A stretch of DNA of 5,135 nucleotides. Origin: Nocardioidaceae bacterium. Its GTDB lineage: Bacteria; Actinomycetota; Actinomycetes; Propionibacteriales; Nocardioidaceae. The position numbers and the translations under genes were made by a program. The notes beneath the pieces were generated by a model that did not search any database, had not been told where the DNA came from, and was given only the letters and a program-made list of their open reading frames with translations. This document shows positions 1 to 4,655 of this stretch, piece after piece; positions within the stretch are counted from its first letter, which is position 1; each line of letters begins with the position of its first letter. The DNA is taken from assembly GCA_020438665.1 (NCBI GenBank), contig JAGQUE010000196.1, forward strand, positions 1-5,135. The letters run 5' to 3'.

Positions 1-318
1 GCGTTCGGACTGCACCTGGTGCTGGTGGGCCGCCTGCTGCTGCTGACCGGCGGCCGCGCCCTCCGTCTGCTGGGCACCGTCCTCGCCGTGGCGGGCGGCG
101 CCTATGTCCTGGACACCGTGGCCCACGTGGCGATGGCCGACTACGAGAGCCACGCGTCGGTGTTCCTGGCCATCGTCGCCGTGCCGTCGGTGCTTGGCGA
201 ACTGGCCCTGACCGGCTGGCTGCTGCTGGTTGCGACCGGGCGCGCTCCGGTCCCGACCCGTCCCAGCAACGAGACCGGCGCCGCCGGCCGTGGGGAGCGG
301 CTCGTGGCCGCACGATGA
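1..318 (+). CDS. DUF4386 family membrane protein, 3' end (5' truncated by window edge)
   Basis: The reading frame is open from base 1 to a TGA at 316-318, giving the last 105 residues; the start lies outside the window. The visible part begins with FGLHLVLVGRLLL, then has a hydrophobic stretch around GTVLAVAGGAYVLDTVA and a second one around ASVFLAIVAVPSVLGELALTGWLLL. These match the C-terminal half of DUF4386 proteins, small multi-helix integral membrane proteins of unknown function, in which FGLHL, a 'GYL-D' helix and a final 'GEL..WLLL' helix are typical. The last 25 or so residues are a polar, Arg/Pro-rich cytoplasmic-type tail. An internal ATG is not needed as a start, because the family pattern continues upstream to base 1. 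Function is unknown; the family assignment is from memory of the motif pattern, not from a search. Confidence 0.78.
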   Translation, partial: AFGLHLVLVGRLLLLTGGRALRLLGTVLAVAGGAYVLDTVAHVAMADYESHASVFLAIVAVPSVLGELALTGWLLLVATGRAPVPTRPSNETGAAGRGERLVAAR

Positions 319-332
319 GGGGCCGGCCCCTC
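317..332 (+). terminator. 16-bp perfect palindrome at the end of the DUF4386 gene, candidate terminator
   Basis: GAGGGGCC followed by GGCCCCTC is a perfect palindrome that begins inside the TGA stop codon of the DUF4386 gene. It can fold as a 6-bp GC stem with a CCGG loop. A second weaker hairpin, CGGCC (332-336) and GGCCG (343-347) around a 6-nt loop, follows at once. There is no U-tract, which is usual for GC-rich actinomycetes. Its job as a terminator protecting the downstream tRNA is inferred. Confidence 0.5.
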
Positions 333-387
333 GGCCGATCAAGGCCGCTGTCTCGAGGTCGGCTCGGCGAATCAGGCACCCATCGGC

Positions 388-393
388 CACAAT
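388..393 (+). promoter_or_regulatory. possible -10 element of the tRNA-Arg gene
   Basis: CACAAT matches TATAAT at four of six positions and lies 9 bases before the mature tRNA 5' end, which would place transcription start within a few bases of it. No good -35 hexamer is visible 16-18 bp upstream; the best is TCGGCG at 364-369, three of six. This is a weak call resting mainly on position. Confidence 0.3.
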
Positions 394-402
394 GAGGGCC
401 TT

Positions 403-479
403 GCCTCCGTAGCTCAGCTGGATAGAGCAGCGGCCTTCTAATCCGCCGGTCACAGGTTCGAGTCCTGTCGGGGGCGCCA
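403..479 (+). tRNA. tRNA-Arg (anticodon UCU), CCA encoded
   Basis: All cloverleaf parts can be paired by eye. The acceptor stem is GCCTCCG (403-409) with CGGGGGC (469-475), including one G-U pair. The D stem is GCTC (412-415) with GAGC (425-428). The anticodon loop is CTTCTAA (435-441) with anticodon TCT at 437-439. The variable loop is five bases (447-451). The T stem is ACAGG/CCTGT around TTCGAGT (457-463). The discriminator is G476 and CCA is encoded at 477-479. The anticodon reads AGA (and AGG by wobble), codons that are rare in GC-rich genomes. The anticodon stem GCGGC (430-434) with TCCGC (442-446) has four pairs and a C-U mismatch at the pair nearest the loop (positions 31-39). The gene otherwise looks intact. 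Confidence 0.95.
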
Positions 480-483
480 GGAG
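479..483 (+). promoter_or_regulatory. ribosome binding site of the acetyltransferase, overlapping the tRNA 3' end
   Basis: AGGAG begins at the final A of the tRNA CCA. It is the only Shine-Dalgarno-like sequence before the GTG at 496, with 12 bases between them. An ATG at 488 is nearer but opens a frame of only 16 codons. If this is the true site, release of the mature tRNA would cut into it, so translation would depend on unprocessed transcript, on an internal promoter or on less stringent initiation. Confidence 0.4.
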
Positions 484-495
484 CATCATGGGCCT

Positions 496-1047
496 GTGCC
501 CGGCACGCAGGTCCACCATCACCAGCCCCACTACCGCCGACTCCGGCCCGACGAGCTCGACCGCGTGGTCGAGATCGATGTGACCGAGAGCGACGACATC
601 GTGCTCGTGCAGGACGGAACGTCGATTCGTGACAACCACCAGACCTGGAGCCGGCCACCCCGTGGTCTGGACGCCTGGAGGCAGCACCGGCGCGACTGGA
701 CGGCGACACTCGCCGACGGCGGGGCCGCCTGGGGAGCCTTCGCCGGGAACCGCCTCGTGGGGCTGGCAGTGCTGCGCCGCCGGATCTCACCACCGGCCAC
801 CGACCAGCTGGAGGCGCTCTTCGTCGACCGGCGGATGCGGCGGCAGGGCATCGCATCGACGTTGATCGGCTTGCTGGAGGACGAGGCGGTCACGGGTGGC
901 GCCAGCCTGCTGGTCGTGTCAGCGACGCCCAGTCGCTCCGCGGTCGGCGCCTACCGGCGCGCCGGCTTCGCCCCGAGCGTCGAGCCGCTGGCGCAGCTGC
1001 TGGCCCGGGAGCCCGACGACATCCACCTCGAGAAGGAGATCGGCTGA
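496..1047 (+). CDS. GNAT family N-acetyltransferase
   Basis: A 183-residue protein of single-domain GNAT size, expected to move an acetyl group from acetyl-CoA to an amine; the substrate cannot be predicted. After a His-rich N-terminus the domain starts near YRRLRPDEL (13-21). Motif A is clear at about residues 100-125: the strand LEALFVD, then R115-R-Q-G118-I-A120, the Q/R-x-x-G-x-G/A loop that binds the CoA pyrophosphate. The family-typical AYRRAGF element follows near residues 152-158. The GTG at 496 is the only usable start, since an in-frame TAA lies at 439-441 inside the tRNA and the domain begins about 12 residues in. The gene lies 16 bp after tRNA-Arg and converges with the amidase, 17 bp separating the stops. 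It is probably a cytoplasmic enzyme; co-transcription with the tRNA is possible because no separate promoter is visible. Confidence 0.88.
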   Translation: MPGTQVHHHQPHYRRLRPDELDRVVEIDVTESDDIVLVQDGTSIRDNHQTWSRPPRGLDAWRQHRRDWTATLADGGAAWGAFAGNRLVGLAVLRRRISPPATDQLEALFVDRRMRRQGIASTLIGLLEDEAVTGGASLLVVSATPSRSAVGAYRRAGFAPSVEPLAQLLAREPDDIHLEKEIG

Positions 1048-1068
1048 GCCATGCCGGGCTGGGCTCAG
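1044..1068. terminator. bidirectional hairpin containing both convergent stop codons
   Basis: CTGAGCC (1044-1050) and GGCTCAG (1062-1068) form a perfect 7-bp inverted repeat with an 11-base loop. The TGA of the acetyltransferase lies in the left arm and the TGA of the amidase (TCA on this strand) in the right arm. With convergent genes only 17 bp apart, this is the only candidate for a shared terminator. There is no T-run on either side, so termination strength is uncertain. Confidence 0.55.
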
Positions 1069-2006
1069 TGGGCCGCGCGCGGGCGGAACGGCAGCGGGCA
1101 GGCGTCGATGCGCGGCACCTTGACCCGAGCGATGACCGTGCCCGGGCACGGGTGGACGGCCTGAGCGATGCCGACGTCGCAGGCCACGGACAAGAACACC
1201 ATGGCGTCCTCCACGGTGAAACCCCACTCGTCGACCAGCAGCCGGCCGGCCTCGTCACAGGCGGCGTCGACGGCGGCGGTGAGGTCCTCGACCGCCGTGC
1301 CGTGGGTGATCCAGGAGTCGTCGAGGACGGCCGTCGGCCACACCGTCTGGAAGCCGGGCTCGACCCCGACGCGGATCAGCACCTCGCCGTCGATCTCGAC
1401 GCCGCTGCCACCGACCTCGCCGTCACCCATGGCGGCGTGCATGTCGCCCAGCGCGAGCATGGCGCCGGGCTGGCGCACCGGCAGCAGCACCCGGGTGCCG
1501 ACCCGGTGGAGGTTGTCGTCGAGATTGCCGCCGTGGGGCCCCGCATCGAGGGTGGGCGCCGTCTCACGTGCGGTCGCGACCCCGATCACCCCGATCATGG
1601 GCTGCGCGGGGAAGGACACCCGGTCGTTCATGCGCACCATGCCGTCGGTGACCTCGAAGATCCGGGTCGCCTCGGTCAGGCCCAGGTGCTGGAGCTGGCC
1701 ACGCCCTGCCGCGACGGTGGCGGCGCCACGCGTCCCGGTCGTGATCTCGAGGAGGTCGACCACCAGGGTGTCCCCCGGCATCGCGCCGCGCACCTCGATG
1801 GGCCCGGTGGCCGCGTTGATGAGGTCGTCGTCGAGCAGGGAGGGCACATCGGCCTCGGAGCGGACCTGACCGTGGTAGCAGTCGTTGAGCTCCAGCCGCA
1901 GCACCGTGCCGGGGTCGACCGACGTGACCGGGGTCAGCTCGGGCCCGAAGGCGAAGATGCACTGCTCACGGCCGATCACGACCTCGGACCCGATGGTGCT
2001 CGTCAT
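1065..2006 (-). CDS. acetamidase/formamidase family protein
   Basis: A 313-residue protein, full length for the FmdA/AmdA family (Pfam FmdA_AmdA), whose members hydrolyse small amides such as formamide and acetamide to ammonia and the acid in the cytoplasm. Family hallmarks appear in order: TGPIEVRGAMPGDTLVV (67-83), GPHGGNLDDN (156-165), LALGDMHAAMGDGE (184-197) with the conserved Asp/His and Gly-Asp-Gly-Glu, and DEWGFTVEDAMVFLS (259-273) near the end. The start is ATG at 2006-2004, preceded by AGGA with a 7-base spacer on the minus strand. The frame stays open further upstream to 2474, but that part is antisense to the kinase and looks unlike any protein. The gene is divergent from the kinase at 2151, with 144 bp and two dyads between them. 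The exact amide substrate is not determinable; related enzymes include hydrolases of unknown specificity. Confidence 0.93.
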   Translation of the reverse strand: MTSTIGSEVVIGREQCIFAFGPELTPVTSVDPGTVLRLELNDCYHGQVRSEADVPSLLDDDLINAATGPIEVRGAMPGDTLVVDLLEITTGTRGAATVAAGRGQLQHLGLTEATRIFEVTDGMVRMNDRVSFPAQPMIGVIGVATARETAPTLDAGPHGGNLDDNLHRVGTRVLLPVRQPGAMLALGDMHAAMGDGEVGGSGVEIDGEVLIRVGVEPGFQTVWPTAVLDDSWITHGTAVEDLTAAVDAACDEAGRLLVDEWGFTVEDAMVFLSVACDVGIAQAVHPCPGTVIARVKVPRIDACPLPFRPRAAH

Positions 2007-2029
2007 GGGACCATCCTGCCAAGGGTGCG

Positions 2030-2041
2030 CGCCGTACGGCG
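2030..2041. promoter_or_regulatory. 12-bp palindrome upstream of the amidase, candidate operator
   Basis: CGCCGTACGGCG is a perfect 12-bp palindrome 24 bp upstream of the amidase start codon, in the divergent spacer. Position and symmetry fit a repressor site over the amidase promoter or leader. No regulator can be named, and short GC palindromes occur by chance in such DNA. Confidence 0.3.
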
Positions 2042-2103
2042 AGACGCCGACGAGGCCGAGCGCAGCCGAAGAGCGCATCCCCTTGGCCGGAACCGGTTTG
2101 GGA

Positions 2104-2122
2104 CGTTCGAACCCATCGAACG
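2104..2122. promoter_or_regulatory. 7-5-7 inverted repeat in the divergent amidase/kinase spacer, candidate operator
   Basis: CGTTCGA (2104-2110) and TCGAACG (2116-2122) are perfect inverted arms around ACCCA. The left part also contains the 8-bp palindrome GTTCGAAC (2105-2112). TCGAAC recurs as a direct repeat nine bases apart. TTTGGGAC (2097-2104), just before and overlapping the first base, resembles one arm of a DosR-type site. The element lies 28 bp before the kinase GTG and 97 bp before the amidase ATG, so it could control either gene. Confidence 0.4.
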
Positions 2123-2150
2123 GCGGGGGCCGAGGTGCGAGAATTCGCGG

Positions 2151-2819
2151 GTGGCGCCCGACCGGTTCGCACCCCCGCTCGACCCCGCGGTCCGAGCCGA
2201 ACGAGAGCGCATCGCGCGCGACCTCCATGACACCGTGCTGCAGGACCTCCTGGCGGTCGGCATCATGCTCGCCAGCGATCTCGACCGCGAGCCCGACACC
2301 GTCAGGCGCGATCGGGATGCCGCCCTCGCGTCCCAGCTCGAACGCGCCGTGTCGAAGCTGCGTGAGACGGTGGGCCACCTGGACCCGCCGATCAGGGGCG
2401 TCGATCTGGAGCAAGAGCTGGGAATCCTCATGGTCCAGACTGCTCGGCTTCGCGGCTTCGCGCCCTCGCTCCACCTAACAGGTCCGCTCGACGAGCACGA
2501 CCCCAGGCTGGCCGGACACGTCGCCGCGGTGCTCCAGGAGTGCCTGTCCAACGTGGCACGACACGCGCACGCGACGTCGGTGGCGGTGGCGATCGAGGTG
2601 ACCGAGGCCCATGTGGCCGTCGAGGTCACCGACGATGGTTGCGGCATCACCGGCGACGCGGCGACCCAGGGGCACGGCCTGCGCAACCTGCACACGCGGG
2701 CCGTCGACTGTGGTGGCCGTTTGGTCCTCACCCCGGGCGAGACCCACCGGGGGCTGAGCGTGGGGTGGTATGCCGATCGCTCCACCGGGCGCGGTCGATC
2801 GGCAACCCCGGGAGCCTAG
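2151..2819 (+). CDS. sensor-less histidine kinase core (HisKA_3 + HATPase, DosS/NarX class)
   Basis: A 222-residue protein from GTG 2151 that is almost entirely kinase core. The H-box ERERIARDLHDTVLQ puts the phosphoacceptor at H26. The four-helix HisKA_3 dimer domain ends near residue 83. The HATPase has an N-box LQECLSNVARHA with N134, a G1 box DDGCG (161-165) and a G2 box GHG (174-176) followed by LRNL, so ATP binding and autophosphorylation look intact. What is missing is any PAS, GAF or membrane sensor, which usually precedes this core in DosS-like kinases. The start is uncertain: GTG 2151 has only a distant GAGG (2132-2135). The other in-frame start, GTG 2025, would add 42 Arg-rich residues with no recognisable domain. 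No same-strand regulator follows; the nearest is the truncated one converging at 3034. It may take its signal from a partner protein, or be a shortened gene. Confidence 0.88.
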   Translation: MAPDRFAPPLDPAVRAERERIARDLHDTVLQDLLAVGIMLASDLDREPDTVRRDRDAALASQLERAVSKLRETVGHLDPPIRGVDLEQELGILMVQTARLRGFAPSLHLTGPLDEHDPRLAGHVAAVLQECLSNVARHAHATSVAVAIEVTEAHVAVEVTDDGCGITGDAATQGHGLRNLHTRAVDCGGRLVLTPGETHRGLSVGWYADRSTGRGRSATPGA

Positions 2820-2840
2820 AACGAGGGCGGGGGTCCGATC

Positions 2841-2869
2841 AGCGGCAGCAGTGCTTGGGGGGAGCCGCT
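2841..2869 (+). repeat. 6-bp inverted repeat just downstream of the kinase gene
   Basis: AGCGGC (2841-2846) and GCCGCT (2864-2869) can pair around a 17-base G-rich loop. It lies 21 bp after the kinase stop and could add to termination. It is a modest structure and could be chance. Confidence 0.25.
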
Positions 2870-2881
2870 TGCCGTACCTTC

Positions 2882-2913
2882 CCGAGACAGTGGCGGCAGA
2901 CCGCCGCCCTCGG
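2882..2913 (+). terminator. two-part hairpin after the sensor-less kinase, candidate terminator
   Basis: The outer arms are CCGAG (2882-2886) and CTCGG (2909-2913). The inner arms are GGCGG (2892-2896) and CCGCC (2901-2905) around a CAGA loop, with a small asymmetric internal loop between. The bases after it, TCGTTGTCTCC, hold a few Ts. It lies 62 bp past the kinase stop in the convergent spacer, where a terminator is expected. As the stem is nearly symmetric it could also stop minus-strand transcripts. Confidence 0.45.
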
Positions 2914-2972
2914 TCGTTGTCTCCAGCCAACCCGACCTCGACCGCAGGCGCTACAGGCTTCGTCCCCGTCCT

Positions 2973-2992
2973 GTCAGGACCAACGTCCCGAC
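2973..2992. promoter_or_regulatory. DosR/DevR-box-like 20-bp inverted repeat
   Basis: The arms GTCAGGAC (2973-2980) and GTCCCGAC (2985-2992) are inverted repeats matching at seven of eight positions around CAAC. On the minus strand it reads with a GGGAC core, four bases, then GTCCT. The known DosR consensus of mycobacteria is a 20-bp palindrome with GGGAC-N4-GTCCC at its centre, so spacing and nine of the ten core bases agree. Another GTCCT half-site (2968-2972) forms the 13-bp palindrome GTCCTG-T-CAGGAC (2968-2980) with the left arm, and a further GTCCC lies at 2962-2966. The site is next to DosR- and DosS-like genes, but no annotated gene starts on either side of it. Binding is inferred from the consensus only. 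Confidence 0.45.
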
Positions 2993-3006
2993 CTGGGATG
3001 CATCGC

Positions 3007-3035
3007 GACCGCGGCCAAGCGGACCAGCCGCGGTC
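3007..3035 (-). terminator. 9-bp GC hairpin at the end of the truncated regulator gene
   Basis: GACCGCGGC (3007-3015) and GCCGCGGTC (3027-3035) are perfect inverted arms with an 11-base loop. The right arm includes two bases of the regulator's TGA stop (minus strand, 3036-3034). It is the strongest simple hairpin in the spacer and fits an intrinsic terminator without a U-tract. Confidence 0.5.
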
Positions 3036-3447
3036 AGTCGCCGTGCTGGACGGCGAAGACGGCAGCCTGTGTGCGCCGCTCGAGCCCGAGCTTGGCCAAG
3101 ATGGAGGAGACGTAGTTCTTCACCGTCTTCTCCGCCAGACACACCTCGTCGCCGATCTGCCGGTTGGTCATCCCCTGCCCGAACAGAGCGAGGATGCGAC
3201 GCTCCTGCGGGGTCAGCGCCTCGAGGAGGGGGTCCTGAGCCGGTCCGTTGCGCAGCCGGTCGAGCACCTGCCCCGTGACCATCGGGTCCAGCAGCGACTG
3301 GCCGGCGGCCACGCGGCGTACGGCGTCGACCAGCTCTCCCCCGCGGATCTGCTTGAGCAAGAAGCCGGCCGCCCCGCCCATCAGGGCCTGGAACAGCGCC
3401 TCCTTGGCCGCGTGCCCCGTGTCGCGGTCGCGCGTACGTCGGATCAT
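3034..3447 (-). CDS. N-terminally truncated DosR-like (NarL/LuxR family) response regulator; possibly a pseudogene
   Basis: The 137 residues from ATG 3447 match the C-terminal two thirds of DosR-type regulators. EALFQALMGGAAGFLLKQIRG (16-36) is helix 4, strand 5 with the conserved K32, and the start of helix 5 of the receiver; QSLLDP and VLDRLR form the linker. LTPQERRIL through LERRTQAA (78-129) is a complete LuxR-type helix-turn-helix, with recognition-helix residues EKTVKNYVSSILAKLG. The first 80 or so receiver residues, including the acidic pocket and the phosphorylated Asp, are absent. Homology stops at T10, and the residues before it (RRTRDRD) are not a beta strand. No frame upstream encodes the missing part, so a frameshift does not explain it. 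ATG 3459 is an alternative start; neither has a good ribosome site (AGGA 11 bases before 3447). The protein might bind DNA constitutively, or be a relic. It lies 30 bp head to head from the PAS kinase. Confidence 0.75.
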   Translation of the reverse strand: MIRRTRDRDTGHAAKEALFQALMGGAAGFLLKQIRGGELVDAVRRVAAGQSLLDPMVTGQVLDRLRNGPAQDPLLEALTPQERRILALFGQGMTNRQIGDEVCLAEKTVKNYVSSILAKLGLERRTQAAVFAVQHGD

Positions 3448-3477
3448 GGAGGGGCACATCCTGGACGGGAGGCGACG

Positions 3478-4554
3478 GTGACCGAGGGGCAGCAGACCCA
3501 CGAGGCTGCGGCCGACGAGACTCACGTGGAACGGTCCGGCTGGCGCTGGGTCGACGAGCACCCCGGGCGGCTCCCTCACGCGCTCGACCGGCTGCCGCTG
3601 CGGCTGGCCTATGTCGACCGCCACGGGATCGGTCGCTACCGCAACCGTGCCATGCAGGAATGGCTCGGCCGCGACGTCACCGACCGCGCCGAGCTGCCCG
3701 TCTCAGCGCTGCTTGGCGAGGCCCAGTGGGAGGCGGTCGAGCGCCGCATGGCGGCCGCCCTCGCCGGTGTCCCCCAGGTGTTCGAGCGACCCGGGATCGG
3801 TGATCCGGGCAGTGGCTATCGCGAGGAGACCGCCTATCTCCCGGTGGTCGGGCCCGACGGTCCCGACGGGATCATGGTCGTCGTCGGTGACGCAACGCGG
3901 CGCGCCTCCGGGGAGTCCATGCGATCATCGGCGCTGATCCGCTCGGCACTGCTGGAGGAGCGCAACGCCCTCGCGGTCCTGATGCACGACGACGTGCTCC
4001 AGGGGCTGTTCAGCGTCGCCCTCGACCTCGATCTGCTGGCGGACCTGCCGCCCGCGGCCAAGCAGCGCGTCGAGGGTGCCCAGGAGACGCTGCGGGCCGC
4101 CATCGAGAGGCTGCGGTGGAGCATCGAGCGCATCTCCCGGGGAGGCGGCCGATCCTCACCGGTCTCCGGTGTCGAGCAGCTGGTGCACGCGACGGTCGCC
4201 CACGCGGGGATCCGAGCCAGTGTGGCGCACCACGGGTCCTTCGACGACGTCCCCGAGCGGTTCACCGAGCAGCTGCTCACCGTGGTCGCGGAGGCGCTCA
4301 AGAACGTCGTCGCCCACTCGGGCGCCACCGTCGTGTCGGTCACGCTTGCGCGGCAGGGCGAGGACCTCGTGCTCACGGTCGTCGACGACGGGGTCGGCGT
4401 GGAGCTCGCGCGGGCCTCCGCCGCAGGCGGAGCGGACCACGCCGGTCGGATCGCGCGGCTGCGGCGCGAGACCGAGGCGTACGGCGGTGAGCTGTCGACG
4501 ACCGACGCCGAGCCGCGTGGGACCACGCTCACCTGGCGGATGCCGCTCGACTGA
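3478..4554 (+). CDS. PAS domain sensor histidine kinase (HisKA_3-like)
   Basis: A 358-residue protein with no membrane segment. Start GTG 3478 is well supported by GGGAGG at 3467-3472 with a 5-base spacer. Residues about 36-141 look like a PAS_4-type sensor: LPLRLAYVDRHGIGRYRN, a GEAQWEAV..AALAG helix region, and strands ending in GIMVVVGDATRR. The dimerisation helix carries MHDDVLQGLF with the phosphoacceptor at H170. The HATPase shows an N-box with E272 and N276 (VVAEALKNVVAHSGA) and a G1 box DDGVG (303-307). It has a degenerate G2 region: AGRIARLRRETEAYGGEL (322-339) lacks the usual GxGL. It is probably cytoplasmic, sensing a ligand, redox state or gas through the PAS domain; no haem or cofactor residue can be assigned by eye. 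The natural partner would be the head-to-head DosR-like regulator, but that has lost its phosphorylation site. The next gene starts 101 bp downstream. Confidence 0.92.
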   Translation: MTEGQQTHEAAADETHVERSGWRWVDEHPGRLPHALDRLPLRLAYVDRHGIGRYRNRAMQEWLGRDVTDRAELPVSALLGEAQWEAVERRMAAALAGVPQVFERPGIGDPGSGYREETAYLPVVGPDGPDGIMVVVGDATRRASGESMRSSALIRSALLEERNALAVLMHDDVLQGLFSVALDLDLLADLPPAAKQRVEGAQETLRAAIERLRWSIERISRGGGRSSPVSGVEQLVHATVAHAGIRASVAHHGSFDDVPERFTEQLLTVVAEALKNVVAHSGATVVSVTLARQGEDLVLTVVDDGVGVELARASAAGGADHAGRIARLRRETEAYGGELSTTDAEPRGTTLTWRMPLD

Positions 4555-4578
4555 CCGGCCGGACTGCGGTGTGCCGCA
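4555..4578 (+). terminator. weak hairpins after the PAS kinase
   Basis: CCGGCCGG (4555-4562) directly follows the stop codon, and TGCGG (4565-4569) with CCGCA (4574-4578) forms a 5-bp stem and 4-base loop. There is no T-run. This may slow or stop transcription ahead of the permease, but it is weak, and read-through into the permease is possible. Confidence 0.3.
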
Positions 4579-4619
4579 CGCCACCTGCCCAGCCTCTTCG
4601 CGGCGCGGTCGGGCGGGCC

Positions 4620-4625
4620 TAGCGT
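4620..4625 (+). promoter_or_regulatory. possible -10 element of the permease gene
   Basis: TAGCGT fits the TANNNT pattern of actinomycete -10 elements and lies 30 bp before the permease ATG, leaving room for a short leader with the GGAGG ribosome site (4645-4649). No convincing -35 is visible (TTCGCG at 4597-4602 at best). Weak call. Confidence 0.25.
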
Positions 4626-4655
4626 GAGCAGGGGACCTTCCCACGGAGGCTCGCG

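Noticed and set aside
403..479. The tRNA as the attachment site of an integrated element.
   Set aside because: No integrase, no duplicated tRNA 3' end and no compositional change were seen in the window.
2007..2020. GGGACCATCCTGCC at the amidase start as a DosR-type site.
   Set aside because: The right arm matches poorly and the site lies within the ribosome binding region.
1068..2150. A long plus-strand open frame running opposite the amidase and continuing into the kinase, which might suggest a 583-residue fusion.
   Set aside because: The part opposite the amidase is rich in Asp/Val/Gly/His/Arg with no domain pattern, while the minus strand there encodes a complete, motif-bearing amidase. 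Such antisense openness is normal in GC-rich coding DNA.
2007..2474. An N-terminal extension of the amidase on the minus strand.
   Set aside because: It is antisense to the kinase H-box region, contains no recognisable domain, and the family-length protein starts at 2006 with a proper ribosome site.
2820..3033. A small gene in the convergent spacer between the kinase and the truncated regulator.
   Set aside because: The open frames crossing it are extensions of shadows with no domain pattern and no start with a ribosome site. Dyads explain the stretch better.
3459..3624. A longer minus-strand start (3624) for the truncated regulator.
   Set aside because: It would overlap the PAS kinase coding region by about 150 bp, and the added residues are Pro/Arg-rich and do not resemble a receiver domain.
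4630..4645. GGGAC with CTTC spacing before the permease as another DosR-type site.
   Set aside because: Only one arm matches, and it abuts the ribosome binding site, downstream of any likely promoter.
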